A stretch of DNA of 64,000 nucleotides from the NCBI RefSeq assembly GCF_025698545.1, contig NC_068575.1, positions 59,219,980 through 59,283,979 of the forward strand, written 5' to 3'. Below are positions 12,133-30,200 of this stretch, piece by piece. This DNA is from Gossypium raimondii. Its lineage: Eukaryota; Streptophyta; Magnoliopsida; Malvales; Malvaceae. The notes beneath the pieces were generated by a model. The model worked only from the letters and a program-made list of their open reading frames with translations. It ran no database searches and was not told the origin of the DNA. Position 1 is the stretch's first letter, and the number at the start of each line of letters is the position of its first letter. The translations under genes were made by a program, and so were the position numbers.

Positions 12133-15100
12133 TGAGGCAATAAAGAAAATAGCTTTTCTTTTTGGTGAATCTAACGTTGAAATGATCTAGTGTTGCTGTA
12201 ATGTTCTTTTTCTACCCCAATCATTACTTTTTGCAAATGATTTTTGGAGGTTTTAGATTATTTTTGCGGCACGTTTTCTCGGAAAATTCATGTTCCGACG
12301 AGTGTTTTTTTTTTTTGGTAAATTATCAGCACATGTTTCTCTTTTTTTTCAAGTACTGTATTAAAACTGTGAAAGAGAGAAAGAATGAATATGCATATAA
12401 TCCTTAAAAATTATCCAATTTTGTTACTAAGTGATCTTTCCTTTTCCTCGTTTTCGTGAATAAAAAAAATGTTTTTCTTTCTTGATCACAATTACTTTTC
12501 AAAATATTCCCAACAATTTTAGTTGAAGTACAGTTTGAAGTGAAATCAATTAATGGGGACCAATTTTCGTTCCTTACGTTCATAACAGTTGTTATAATTG
12601 TAAAAGGGGTTATCGAGATCAATTTATATATATATAATAATGATAGTCACACTGCATGAACCAATTAAAGCTACGGAACAAAAATTGTACTCATAAGTCA
12701 TTTTCCAACACCAATTCAGACTTTTTTCTCCCAATTACCCGGATTCGTTCGGACAAATAAACGCGTGTATATCGATTTTATAAATTATATTTTTATCCAA
12801 TATAAATACTTAGAAAATAAAAATAAATTCACGTAACTTTCAAATTTCATTTCTAAATTCTAAAAAAAGGCAAAGGGCGAAAACATGCACTCGTCTACTT
12901 TTATTTTTCTCGTAATTATCCATAATATTAAAAGAATAAATTTGAGAATTTAATTGTTGGGAAGGAATGGGGACCTTTCGGCGCTTAACAGACAGCTCAT
13001 TGGCAGGCGACTTTTGCCTTTTGGAGAGTGCAAAGAGGCGTACGTGCAACTAATAGCTTCGTCAGCTGTAACTCCAAAAAGGAATACTCTTAAAAATATT
13101 CTCAATTTAAAAAGAAATGCATCAAAATATTTAATCAAAATGCGTAAATGATTCGTACACATGTTAATGAAATTCATGCCAAGGCAACATTTTAATAAAA
13201 TTAAACAGTGTGGATTGTTTTTTTCTTCTTAATTTATTTATTTTTAATTTCTTATATCCAGTCCACTTAAGAGTATTACCCATTCTATCCTTTCCTCATA
13301 TCATGGGAAATTATGGGTTCCACATCATCGCATCACCGCATAAATAGTAGAATATAATACAATAATTATTCATCAAATTATAAAAGATTTGTTTAATAAA
13401 TACCTTTTATTCTTATAAAATTTGGAGAGATGATGGATTTTGCAGGGTTGCACCCTACCATATGGTGTTTATGTAAAAAAAAAAGGTTTATTGAATGAAA
13501 ATACTTGAGGGATTATCATATTATCGAAATATAAAAGTATCATCATCAATACATATGTTACGCATTAGTTTATTTGTATTGAAATATAATATTTTGTTAT
13601 TGAGTTAATAATATATAAGATTATTTAGAAATACATTTTATAAAATTATTCTTATAATTTTTTTTGCTTTTATACAAAGGATGAAGTTTATAAATTTTTA
13701 TTAATTAAGTTATTTTAATTTTAATTTTTAATAATATATCATCATTTACTTTATTGATAATGTATAAAATTATACACTGTCAATATATCAAATATAAATA
13801 TTATATATAATATATCTTAAACACAATTATAACATGAAGTAAATAAATACACTAATTGTCTTATTTTAAGAACCTAATAAACTCCATGTTTATTACATGG
13901 TAACACAAAAAATTAAAATGAAATTAATAATAAACATTTATTGTCAAAGGGATAAGAGAATGAATTTTAACCAATAAAAATAAAACAACACAACTATTTA
14001 GTAACATAATAAACATTTTGCTATTAAAAAAAACCTTTTAATTCACATAAAATTAAAATGATATATATGTACTACCAATATTAGAAATATAATAATCCCA
14101 ATATGCAGACAAAGACATAGTCATACATTTTTTAGGATTGGAGGGGAAGCAGCGAAAAGATGAGGGAGTGATAGGAACAATTTTTATGACTGCAAGTGGC
14201 CAAGTTGGGGCAGCACCCTGAAAGTATATGTGGGGCCGACGTTACTATCCTTCGTATTTTAGGTTAGATTTGGTACCAACACGATAAAGAATAATCTTTA
14301 TAAATATATAAAAAAAAGTTGAGCACTTATAAATAATTAATCAGTCATAATTTATATAAATATAAAATAACTTGAGTAAAATTATGACAAAAATACGCTA
14401 ATCACAACACAAGCACTCGGCTTTTAAGCTTCATATTTAATTACTTTTCTAAAACACAAGTACTTGGCTTTTTAATACGGCTAATTATACTATGCTAAAG
14501 ATGTTATCATATGTTTTCATAAAATAATAAAAAATAATTTTTTTATTTCACCGTATAGAATAACTGTTCTTTTACGTTTATGTAACATGATTAATCATGT
14601 TTATTACAAATATCATACTTACGTATTGTGTAACAAAAAATGAAGTTATTAGATTAGATCTAATGTAATGTTAGATAAGAAAAAGGAAAGAGATAAGGGG
14701 ACAGAGAAATGTGTAAGACACGAGGAGTTCACGCGAGGAGAAAGCACCGGTCCGACGATAAAAAGGATACTGAAGAAAGTTGATATTGGAATCAATATAG
14801 TTGACTTGAAAAAAAAACAGAAACATGCAGGGTAGCCCCCAAAACTCTGGGGGGATATGTTTGATATTTGAATTATCTGCTGACGCTGGGGAATGTTTTC
14901 TTGAACGTCACCGTCTGTCTCCCTCCTTATCTCTTCAACAGTTAAAACCAAATGCATTCATTTATGAATTTTGCCCTACATTACCAATAATAAAAAAGAT
15001 ATTTATGAACAATAAATAGAATTATATCTGAATAAATTTAAAGCAAACTACTTTAATTAAATGTTTTGCGAGTATGTGCTAAAGTATGATAATAGAGATT

Positions 15101-18100
15101 GAATTATGAGATATAACAAATTTTTGATTGAATGTTTCGTTTTAAATGCTAAATTGTGGGGCATCCTCAATGGGTTGCCCCTTATTCAAGATAAAAATTT
15201 TAAAGGTGTTTAAGAATATTCAAAAGTCATCATCGATTCAAAATTTACCCTTATTAGAAGAAGTCATCAACTTCTAGCGAAGGTTGGGCATTGGTACAGG
15301 TTAAAACCTGACAATTTTTGACGAAATCCCAATAGAAGTGTTAACAATCTCTTATATTGTTAAAGCAAGTGTTAACCTTGCTCAAAAGTTTACTGTGTAA
15401 TTAGTTTATATTAAGGTTTTATTTCAACAAAAGAAAAAAAGTTTCGCAAACGCATTAAACATAAATCTAGGTCTACTTGTTCCAATTTAACCTACCATTT
15501 CTATATTTATTTTTAAGTTTGATGAATCTAAGACCTTTAGAATGATTATTATGAGCAATTTTGACTTGCAAATGGGATTCAACCAAGTAAGAGGGCCTTC
15601 AATTCAACGTAATAAGCCCAAATGAAGGGAAGATTGTCCGTCGCTAGCTAGCTTTTATCCAAACATTAAACATGTTGGGGCTTATAATATCATTGGGTTT
15701 TGGCCTATTAACATTTGGATTTTAGAGCCTATTCCAAGTCAGCATTTAGGCTTTTTAATTTGTCAATAAGCAAACTGTTGTTACAGGTAAAACTTGGAAT
15801 CAGCTGGTTACTATAAATTATACAACTTTCACAGCTAGGCAACTCATAGAAACTATACAACTCTCTCGTTTACGGTTAATCCCCAATTATTACAAAGAAA
15901 ATCAAAAGTTGTACTGACAAGCTTAGTATCAAAAAGTCTACCTCTTACTACACCCTTTAAATGATTGAACAAAATCTAACATGACCTTAGTGAACCATTA
16001 TGCATCCTCTTGTTTCTTTCTTGTTATATCGAGTACAAAAAAGAATTCCGAGGCAATAAAACTAAATTGCTCAGATCGATACACCCGACTTTTAAATTAT
16101 CAATTAAAAATCTACTTTATTTTACTTGCCATCTCAATTTTCAAAAAAAAAAAAAAAATCCACCTCAGGTCAAAACTTATTGTATTCGGATTACTTTATT
16201 ATTTCTAAAAACAAATCCCAATTAACCTAAAAATTATTATAATCTACATTGTCAATAAAATAAAAATTCCAGATGATATCTTGTATATTTAGGGTGTAAT
16301 GAAATGATAATAAAATAATTAAAATTACACTTCATATGGATGGATCTATCATTTTATTTCAAGGGATGAAATTTCTAAATCCGAACAATTTTTTTAATAT
16401 AAAAAGTGCCAATGTTTTTCGGATATTTTTTCTTATCAAACAAATCAATTTAATATTTTTAAAAAGCATGAACGATTTAACTGTAAAAAAATTAAAAGAA
16501 AAAATCACATTATTTAAAATTAAAGATTTCTTTTCAATATGCAAAAAGAATAACTAATCCTATACTAAAAATTTCATAAATATCATTATAATTCTAAAAT
16601 TAAATTAAAAATTGGTTTTAATCATATTTCTCAATACTAGGAATCCTAAATTACACATTTCACTTCTTCAAGGCCCATCATACATTAATTTTGAAATTTG
16701 ACTTTAAAATCCATATCCGATCTCTAAGTTTAGTCTTTCAAGGCCCATCAAATATTAATATTTGATTATTATTATTAAAATCATATAATTAAAAACTAAA
16801 AATAATAAAAGAGATTTGAACCTTAAACTGTAATCTATTAATTGGGTGTTATCCTTTTAAAAATAATTTTGATTCAAATGATCATTATTGTACTAAAAAA
16901 TTATATTAAAAAAATTGTATTTCACCTCACTAATTTTACTTATGAAATATAATAATTTCAGAACTGATGTATATATAATGTGTGATTAGTTAATTTAATA
17001 TCCATTTAAGACAACAGAAAAATCCAAGCTTCTCTAAGCTATGATTGGGTGGATTATTTTGGCTAACACCGAACAAGTACATTACTCAAAGTAGAAAAAC
17101 TGTCCCTATGCCCCCCCCCCCCCTTTATTTTCTTTCTTTGTTTTTTAATCTTAATAGCTCAACATTCGAAGCTGGTGGTTGTATATGTTTTGGGTAAGTT
17201 CCTCAATACATTTAGAATTTTTATATGAATACCATGCCAACTGGTCTTTCAATGATCATTAATTTACTACAAAACATATGTTTTTATCAGTTTGGGCACC
17301 TTTAACCACATGCTTTCATTCCTTATTTACATGTTTGTTATTTTGTTTTTAAAGCTTTCTTAACCGGAAGGTATTATTGCACAATACAAACACGATCCGA
17401 AAAAAAATTAGGATGAGATATTAAATATAATATAAATATATAAATTAAAATTTATAAAACACATTAAACGCGAATTATTTGACAATTCCAATCAAGAAAC
17501 ATGGTCTGAAAATTTCTATTTACCCCACATGTCTTTTAGTCTTTGTATCTCAAAGTTATGGAATCTTCTTCAGAATTCTCACAGTTTATATTTAAACCTT
17601 AATTCCTTAACTTATATGATTCTCCTTTTATGGTTTCCATAGATTCTTCTTATACTCTTCTTTAACTGCATGCATTTCGATAAATTAAAAAATGGATTGA
17701 TATAATAAATTATTTACGGGGAAAAATGGCAGCGAAAAGTTTGTCTTTCTTTGATTCTCTCCCAAATTGTAACTATCTTAATTTCATATACACAATTTTG
17801 AAAGCATATAAAAGGATTTGATTATGGAATAATATTTGATGCGTTTTAAGTTTTTAAGCATATGAATTTGGTTAATTTTATATTATAAAATTATTAATAT
17901 GTTACCATACAAGTACACAATTGAAAATTTGTCTTACTATAACTTGCAAACATTCTGTCTTTCGCACACATCAAAATACCATGGGAATTACGGACATACA
18001 AAATAAGGCATGTCTTGATAATGATGTGATGGTATAAAAATCTTGAAATATAAAATAAAATAGATAGGATACAAATTAAAATAAAAAGAAATTGAAGTAA

Positions 18101-19779
18101 AACTTATCCTTAAAACACCCATTATTTGCTTATTGTTATTATATTAGTGCTGGCCATATTCAATTGTGGGACCGCTTATCATAACTCTGTATATGCTTTT
18201 GGATTACCAAAAAAAAAAGTAAGATTATTCAATTTAAGATCAAAATATTGTATATTATTTTATTTGATTCGTTTGATTTAAATGTATGATTTTATTGTTT
18301 AATTAGTGGAATGTAAAATTATTAAAACAATTTTTTCTAAATTATTGTTATAGAATTTGTTTCAATTATTTATTATAAAATGGTTGAAGTTTATAATATT
18401 TATTGTACTATAAATTAATTTCATTTTTCAAAGAAATAAATTGAAAGCGGAAATAACAAGAAGTAATTAGACATTTTTACCAAAATAGGGTTAAACATTT
18501 TTATCAAAATACATGTTATTTGTTATGATATAAAAAATTATATGGTAAATTATTATGAATGTAAATTTTAAGTAGAATGAAATAAACAAAATATTATTTT
18601 TTAGCTAAGAATAAATATATAATCCACATGTTACTTAAAAATATCAAACAATCGAAGAAATAATTCCTTAGGTTTTATTATTGTTTCATTTTTATTAAAA
18701 TAAAATGAGTTAAAATCATTACAAATAGGATAAAATTATAAAAATCTCAGTTAGTATGGGAATTTAATATTACCTAAGCAAGTCTTTATATTTTAAAATT
18801 TTGATATTATTGGGAATATAAAGTTATTAGTTCAAAGTAGGAAAACCTTATTTGAGAACATAACTTTACCTCGAAAATATAAAATTACTTAACTAAATGC
18901 ACCCTAAAAATCAGTATCTTTTGTCAACATATACTTATTATTATGTTCTTACAATTGAATCCCACCTAGATGGAGAAATGAAACCGTACCATACATAAAG
19001 GTGTTTTGCTATAGTTGATAAAAATCTTACACTTAGCAGAGAAAGCAAAAGGGAAAAATGAAGAAGAAAAGAAAAAGAAGACAACATGACAAGGGCAAGA
19101 GAAAAGAAATAATTTGTTCATGATAATGAGAAAGAAGTTAAATGTCATATGGCCCATGTGTGAGAGTAAGCGAAAGCTTAAAAAGCCATTCAATCCCCCA
19201 CGCCTCATTACATGACAAAATCCCAACTCCCACATCTAGACAAGCCCTTGGCCGGCTATCCGCACATGCCACCAAAATCCAACCCTAGTAGCCCACCTTT
19301 TCTCCTCATCCTTCTTTATCCTTTATATTGCCTCTCACACTGTTCATCTCTTTCTTTGATTGTAACAGGGTATGTTTTGAATCACTGTTTTGCTGTTGTT
19401 TCGTTGTATCCCCTATCTTTAGCATCTGAAAAGGCTAAGCTTTGTTTGCAAGAAGGGTCTCTTTGAAGTTTGAACTGTCCCTTTTTAAGTTTTTCTTTCT
19501 TGAAGAACATCAAATCATCACAAAAGCTGAACTATCAAATTTTTCTATAATTCATTTGCAGATATTTCCGAACCGTACTATAATTTGGTGTGGGGGTTTT
19601 TTTGTCACTCTATTCACCAAAACTTTGTGGCTCGTTCCCCAATAACAAGGTAACCACTATTAGTCTGGTCTTTTTCTGTTTGTCCTCTCTTCTGATACTA
19701 TCTGAAATTCTTGCTTATTGCTGCTTTGTTTTTGCCTTTGCTCTACTCTCGTTTTGACACTCGCTTTCCCTTATTCTCC
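12133..19779. other. 7.6 kb intergenic region between LBD and GRAS genes
   Basis: No gene is supported. It is mostly AT-rich sequence without clear ends. A poly-C run lies near 17110-17123. A short direct repeat built on TTCAAGGCCCATCA occurs near 16668 and 16738. Several open frames of 60-100 codons have no family resemblance and atypical composition. About 19200-19779 is the likely promoter and leader of the GRAS gene, with a possible leader intron from about 19369 to 19561. Confidence 0.55.
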
Positions 19780-21147
19780 ATGTTGCAATTCACTGGAACC
19801 CCATCACATTTCTTGCACCAAATCGCTCCATTTTCGATTCCAACCATGAATAAAAACCAGATTCACCAAGCTCGTCCATGGCCTGGATTCCCTACCTCGA
19901 AGGGTTTAGCTAGCTTTGGTGATGCCAATTGCATGGAACAGCTTTTGGTCCATTGTGCAAACGCAATAGAAAGCAATGACGCCACACTTGCGCAGCAAAT
20001 CCTTTGGGTTCTAAACAACATTGCACCACCAGATGGTGATTCTAACCAGCGTCTGACATCTGCTTTTCTTCAAGCTCTCATTGTCCGAGCAGCCAAAAGT
20101 GGAAGCTGCAAAATGCTTGCAGCAATGGCGAACGCTCATCGCAACCTCTCTGTAGAAACCCACACTTTTTCTGTCATCGAGTTGGCTAACTTTGTGGACT
20201 TAACCCCATGGCATCGGTTCGGTTTCACCACAGCGAATGCGGCAATACTAGAAGCCGTTGAAGGGTATTCCGTCATTCACATCGTTGATCTAAGCTCGAC
20301 ATATTGCATGCAAATCCCTACATTAATTGATGCCATAGCTAATAGGTTCGAAGGACCGCCACTGGTGAAACTTACAGTTCCTGGTGTTCCGAAAGATGTG
20401 CCCCCATTGCTTGATCTAACATATGAAGAGTTAGGCTCCAAGTTGGTTAACTTCGCTAGGTCACGCAATGTAATGCTGGAATTTAGGGCCGTCCCTTCAA
20501 CTCATGCCGATGGGTTCGCTTCTTTGATCGATCAACTTCGTCTTCAACATTCAGTATATGCAGAAGCTGGTGAGGCTTTAGTGATAAACTGTCACATGAT
20601 GCTTCACTACATACCAGAAGAAACTTCATCTCCTTTACCCAATACAAACTCAAACCCTTACACTTTCCAACCAACTTTGAACCCATCACTTCGAACAATG
20701 TTTCTCAAGGCGCTTAGGGGATTAAACCCAACAATTGCTATCCTAGTAGACGAAGATGCGGATTTGACATCGAATAATTTGGTATGCAGATTAAGATCTG
20801 CATTCAATTATCTGTGGATACCATACGATACAGTGGATACGTTCCTTCCAATAGGAAGCAAACAAAGGCAGTGGTATGAAGCTAATATTTGTTGGAAAGT
20901 AGAGAATGTTATAGCTCATGAAGGTTTGCAGAGGGTGGAAAGGGTTGAATCAAAGAGCCGATGGGTGCAGCGGATGCGAAACGCTCAGTTTAGAGGGGTT
21001 AGCTTTGGGGATGAAACGGTTTCGGAAGTAAAAACAATGCTTGATGAACATGCGGCTGGATGGGGATTAAAGAAAGAAGATGATGATCTTGTTCTTACTT
21101 GGAAGGGCCATAATGTTGTATTTGCCACTGCTTGGGTGCCTGGTTGA
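19780..21147 (+). CDS. SCL32: GRAS-family transcription regulator, SCL32 type
   Basis: A single uninterrupted exon encodes 455 residues. The ATG at 19780 (MLQFTGTP) is the first in-frame ATG and resembles the start of SCL32-type proteins; a later ATG at 19846 is possible. The GRAS domain fills residues about 50-455. The first leucine-rich region starts MEQLLVHCANAIESND near residue 52. The VHIID-type motif is VIHIVDLSSTYCMQIP near 165. The SAW region begins WGLKKEDDD near 428 and ends ATAWVPG. The N-terminus is short and has no DELLA motif, so this is not a gibberellin repressor. GRAS proteins act in the nucleus as co-regulators. The SCL32 subfamily is poorly characterised, so its targets are unknown. 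Its place between LBD37 and CK2 alpha fits Arabidopsis chromosomes 3 and 5. Confidence 0.92.
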   Translation: MLQFTGTPSHFLHQIAPFSIPTMNKNQIHQARPWPGFPTSKGLASFGDANCMEQLLVHCANAIESNDATLAQQILWVLNNIAPPDGDSNQRLTSAFLQALIVRAAKSGSCKMLAAMANAHRNLSVETHTFSVIELANFVDLTPWHRFGFTTANAAILEAVEGYSVIHIVDLSSTYCMQIPTLIDAIANRFEGPPLVKLTVPGVPKDVPPLLDLTYEELGSKLVNFARSRNVMLEFRAVPSTHADGFASLIDQLRLQHSVYAEAGEALVINCHMMLHYIPEETSSPLPNTNSNPYTFQPTLNPSLRTMFLKALRGLNPTIAILVDEDADLTSNNLVCRLRSAFNYLWIPYDTVDTFLPIGSKQRQWYEANICWKVENVIAHEGLQRVERVESKSRWVQRMRNAQFRGVSFGDETVSEVKTMLDEHAAGWGLKKEDDDLVLTWKGHNVVFATAWVPG

Positions 21148-22834
21148 AGAGGTTTTTTCTTTCTTTAGAAATTTATAATATAATAAATGAATTTTCTCTT
21201 GTACTATTAATCTCTGATAATCTATAGAAAAGTTGAATAACGTAGTATTCCCAATGAAGTATTATTTTGTTCAATATTTGCTCGTATATAACTCTGTCAT
21301 ATAGTAACCTTATATTTTTTAGGTTAGTTAATTCTCATATTTGTTTAGAAAACACGATTTTCGAAAAAAACTGAACTTAGGAATCTCTGTTACACAATTG
21401 AGGTGAAAATTAATTTTGAGTATTTAAATTTGAATTTTGTTGTATATAATTATGATTCTATTTTATAATTAGGTTGTATTTATACTGAAAAAATCTTACA
21501 ACCATTTGAAAGGAAAGGTTTATTGGGCTAGCTGGCACAACTAATCTCATGTAAAAATGGTTTCAAAAGTAAAATTTTAAATGCATGGTGCTTGTAAAAT
21601 CATTTCAAAACAAAACTTAAGAGGTCAATGACATGGTCAATATGTTTATGCGAAAGGATTAAACTAATATAAATTCAAATCTTATCTTTTTTATCATCTC
21701 CATCCTCTTGATTGGAAAAACAATTCCGAACATTAAATCAATCACCTGAACATGCTTTCTTGCTACGTCCAAGGCTATTCACTGCTTGTACCCTTAGGAG
21801 TGCATTGATTCTTGGGAAAATATATATTTATCAAAGAAAAACAATATGTAGAGAGAAAGTTAAATATATGATTTTAGTATTAAATATGGTAATAAATAAA
21901 TAAAATACATGTATTAAATTTAAGGGTCTTTTAATATTTTCTCAAAACACATGACAGCATTTTACTTTTGTGAATTAAATAAAAATTAATGCTTAGTTAA
22001 TCATTGAATTTCCTGAAATTTACTGAAGCCGTTAACTTTGAACTCCGACTTCGGCTACGCTTAATCTGACCCTTCAGGCTTTCATGCATGAATGTGTGTT
22101 GACCGTGTACTTTCATATCTATTCAATAAAATATTTGGTACGTACCCGGTAGTATGATATCCCTAAACAAAAATCTACATTAACCTTTCCTCCAATCCAA
22201 TAAGAGCCTGCCACGTTGTTAGATTCTCCTCTTACACTCCCCACATTTCCACTTGCCATATAAGAATCTCCTCGATATTTCCAAATGCACACAGAAAAAC
22301 CGAGTTCTGGTTGGGATAAAATAGATCGACTTGTAATTGAATTTGATTAGAAAATCGAAACTAGTAATTTTAATATTTTTAATTAAATTTTACATTTAAG
22401 ATTTAAATACAATATAATTTAAGTAAAAATTAGATTTATTTTTATAATTATTAATTGGCCACTTTTTTAAAAAAAAAACTTTTGCTGTATATTATCTTTG
22501 TTTATAACTTCATATCATAGCTCAACTAAGCTCATGGGAGCCAAATAACATAGCCAGAGGCGCACCGTAATAGCCTAAACCCATCCCCGCTTTTTTCTTT
22601 TCCTCAAAATCCAAAACCTCTCGAACCGAGCCTAAGCTTCTCCAAAACCACTCAAAGTAAGAAATGATATAGACTGGCTAGGCTTGAATGTTTGAAACAT
22701 CTCCGCCGCACCGCCAGCCGTCCAGTTTGACTCCGCCTCTTGCTACTTTACTCCCCCATCGCCTCCCCTTCGGCCACCACTGTTGCGATAACCGTTAGAC
22801 CGACGAGATCTCCTGTTCCAACCGCAGTCAAATC
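21148..22834. other. intergenic region between GRAS and CK2 genes
   Basis: The left part probably holds the 3' UTR of the GRAS gene. The right part (about 22500-22834) is less AT-rich and is likely the CK2 promoter and leader. An open frame at 22740-22958 overlaps the CK2 start in a different frame and does not extend the kinase N-terminus. Nothing else is recognised. Confidence 0.55.
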
Positions 22835-26099
<3,265 letters not shown>

Positions 26100-27268
26100 C
26101 TCAATTCCCTTGGGAGGATTTCATTTGTAAATCAGAACCAGACTCATCTGGGGTAAGAGATTTAATGTGTTGTTTAATGTTCTCAAAAATATTGTGGCTG
26201 CGGTTCTCAATCTTAGGCAGTTAAAAAGGCTGTGGACGAAACATAAACTGCTCTTTACTTTTCACTAGCCTCGGTAACTTCGTTTCCGAGTTTATATACA
26301 TTTATTTTCAAGAACGAAGTATTTATGCTTTAATTTTACAATCGTAGCTCAAATAGAAGGGTAATCGTTTGATCTTTTTCTTTGTAAAAGGAAAAATAGA
26401 ATCGCAAGCTGTAATTCACGATCGTAAACTTAATTGTCGTTTAACTATCAATCATTCATAACCATTAAAAATGTATATCATTGGCTAAAGAATGAAGATC
26501 GTGGTTGGACGTTAGGCTACTCACTAGACTCGGAGGGTCTAATTTTGGTTAAGCTTAAGATGGGTTTTCTTTAGTTTTGGTCGATCCGCTTGGTTTGAAA
26601 TATAATATAATAAAATAATTTTATTTAAATTTAATTATTTTTATTCAAGCTCAAAAACACTCTACATCTTTAATTATCTACAACCAATTTAAAACCAATT
26701 CAACTAATAAAATACCAAAACTGATTCATTAAGAAACAAATTTTTATACATTAAATTTCTAATTGTATTGCATGTTAAAATTTAAACCATGAAGAAAAAC
26801 TTGATATTATTGATGTTAAATGAAGCGCCTAATCTTATTAATTATGCTTAATATTTATTCAACATTAAACTTAAGTGTTTAAATATACAATGAACAGAGG
26901 AACTCGACTAGTTGAACCAGAACCCAAAGATCTAACCATTCGAACGAACTCTGGTCTAATATGCCAAAAAGTAGAGTGAAAATTTGCATGTTCAAAACAG
27001 CATGCAAACAAGAACGTTGTAAATCAAAATCCTATATATCGATTAACGAGCTTTTTATTGATTCTTATTTATTGACTAATGAGTTTTTCCTTTCTTTTTT
27101 TCCCTGATTCATTTCGCATTAAGTATTCCTTTGTATACTCCTATCTTGAAATAATGAGCCAAAAAAAAGAAAAAGAAAAAGCCAAAGCTTTCAACATTAA
27201 ACTGTATTGATTCAGAAGCCATATCCCAAACCAGGATAATAACCAAACCAAAAAAGAGGTTTCATTTA
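26100..27268. other. intergenic region between converging CK2 and protease genes
   Basis: The two genes converge here, so both ends should be 3' UTR. Sequence after 26100 continues with an intron-like GTAAGAG near 26151, possibly a 3' UTR intron. The middle is AT-rich and unrecognised. Confidence 0.5.
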
Positions 27269-30200
27269 CTATAGAGGCTGAAGTTCTTGCTCCGGAGCTG
27301 CCGCACCAACAGGTTTATATGAATTCACCGTTTGTTGTTTACGTCTCCACATACCCCACACTCCATAAACTGATAATCCAATCACCACTATTATGATAAG
27401 AGCCACGACCACTACCATATAATTTCGCCCCCACCATGTCCTGTCATTTCCATCCAATAATTCAAGTTAGGGCTTTGTACCATGACGTGCATCAAGTCTT
27501 TATTTTATTTTTATCCTAAAATGACCATGTAATGTTTGTGTGCGACAAATTTTACATGGGGATGAGGCATGATCCTTCAAGCATATGAAAAAATTGAGAA
27601 TACATGGGGTCATATAAATACCAAATACCGGTATAGTTTGTGAAGATTCACCAAGAGAACTAGTAACTAACACAGTTTTCTGTTTCGTTTTTTACCATAT
27701 ACCTTGCATTCATATACTGAAACTTTTTTCCCTCTAGATACAACAATACAAAACCTTGTCAGCTCAACAATGATGAATACTAAATTTTGCACAATTATTT
27801 TCTGATAATATGTGACATATTTTATGATAAATGCAGAATAGGAATCCACAGGAAAAGGAAAAATTAGGAAGCAGATATCTCTGAAAATGTAATAACAGAT
27901 TCGCGCTTATGAGCAACAGTTTACTATGCGGAAGACCTAAACTCTATGGATTTATGGCACAAGTCTTTATGCATGCATCATGCTATTACAGATAATGATG
28001 CTATGCAGAAATATGGAAAAGCGTATTCTGAAAATTAAAAAAATTTAAAGGAAGCCTTTGTAATATCAGATCCAAATTTAAATAGACACAGAACCTTTGG
28101 TAGATTATTCGTAACACTGAGAGCAGGAAGGTATGTTTTTAGGTGACTATCACATAAGATAGTAGCCCACCGCTGCCAGGCTCCATAGCATGAAAGTGAT
28201 AAGGAGAACAAAGAACTGTGAAAAATAAACTGGACATGAACAAGATGGAAACATACTGTTTTGTAGAAGGCTCAACTTTCCATTGCACCAACTGATAGTT
28301 TCCAAAAGTATCAGGGAGCTTCACGCGATGTTCAGCAAGTCGAGAAATTATATTCTGGAAGCAGAATTTCATCAAGCAAAAAGCAGTTATATTTTTACAA
28401 CAACAGAATTGCAATTATCTAAAAGAAGACTTACTCTTGCAGTCTCTTTATAAATGTAGGTTGATGAGTCTGAAGGGACTATGGCCAATCTAACAAGAGA
28501 ACTGTTTCCTTCAGATGTAAAATTCAATAAATGGACCTGGAAAAGAAACATAAAATAAAAGATTACTTGAAAGTTGAAACCATACACAAAATCAACTGTT
28601 CAGTAAGATAGTTTGAAGTTCCTTCAGTAATTAACATAATATTTCATATCAATAGTTCATAAATTCTATAGTATTCGAAGAGAGTATCCAGAGATGGTAT
28701 TTGCTGAACCTGTGAAGCATTAACATCTAACTCCTTAGCAATGAACTCTGTAAGTTTATTGATCTGAGGCTTTAGATATGAGTGGTTGGTGCTCAATGAC
28801 ATATCCAATATAATTTTACCGATCTGAATTTTCCCTGTTAAACAACAAATGTCATCAGAAAGAATTCCAGTGAAAGACCTGATAGATACGGATTTTTCAC
28901 CAGAAAGGGAAAGTGAAACATGACCCTGTAGTCTGAAGATGGTATAGTACAAAAGCTAACATGGAAAGGAAAGTATACTTAAAAAAGTATTGATTATTCA
29001 TGCTTTTCAATGAAATAAATGGCAGAACTGAGTTCTAGTCCTTGAAATGGGTTCAAATAAAACAAGAACCATGTAAGGTCCTCAGAAAACCATGGTTTAA
29101 ACATGCCTGGAAAATCGTAATGTGGTGATCCATCAGAAGCTGTTGTAGTTGGTGACTCAGTTGAATTACCCTTCCCACTTGAAGATGGAGTTGGTGATAG
29201 TGCACCAGTTATGTGCAGCCTTTCCCATAGCTCAGAACAATTGGTCTTCCAGAAACCAATTTTGGAATGCTCGCGGTCATATGTGACTAGAGTATTACGT
29301 ACAATGATACCTATTGCAGAAAAACGGTTAATTTTGAACAAGAAAGTAAACAACAAAAATTAGTTCGAGAACTTTCACAGCATCAAGCTAAAGTTTTGGA
29401 TCAAAAACCGGAGATATTTGGCCAAACTTTGCAAAAGAAGATGATACTTTAAAAGTAGTAACATAATGAAACGCAAGGTTTGTGAAAATTAACATACCTC
29501 CTAGAAGGGTTGTTGGATCCTTTTCATTTTGGAAGATACCAAGGCAATATGCACCGTGGACCTTTGAATGCTATATGAATATAAGATATAAGATAAGCAG
29601 AAAATTCAGCTGAACTCAAAAGCAACTATTCCTACACCAACTTCAAGTATTAACCTTAAAAAGATTCTCTCAAGAAAGGAAGATGTTTAATTAACAGTAA
29701 AAGCAATTACAGTGTGAAAAGCTTACCCGAAACAAATAATTCTCAGGTGAGAGCAATAATTTTTGCTGATCGCCAAATACCATTTCAACCGTTGGAAATG
29801 TTTTTGAGAGCTCAGAGACATCACTGAAGCAGAAAAAAAAAATTATCTGTTATATGATAGCAAACATAACTAACAGGTTTTCACAATAAATAACAAAAAA
29901 TTTGTTCAACTTTTCTGTTATGGCATACTGTAGACAGTATAAGTAATACCTGCTAGCAGTGGAGAAGCATATATCGTTGTAATTTGGGTCAGGGCCACGG
30001 ATCTGCTTTAAGCCATTAAGTTCTTTCAAGATCTGGAATAGAACAATGCAAAAGTGAAACTTAAGGGGAAAAGAACAAACACAATAAAAATGACAATTGT
30101 TAGGTTTGACTGTTACAGATCAACCTGTTAAGCATGTAGTCATCAGATGCCCTTACAACCAAACATAAATTCCAGATAAATATGTGCAACTGTTAGAATA

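Noticed and set aside
17110-17123. Poly-C run as a structural signal
   Set aside because: A short homopolymer in intergenic DNA with no partner G run. It is likely slippage or a sequencing artefact.
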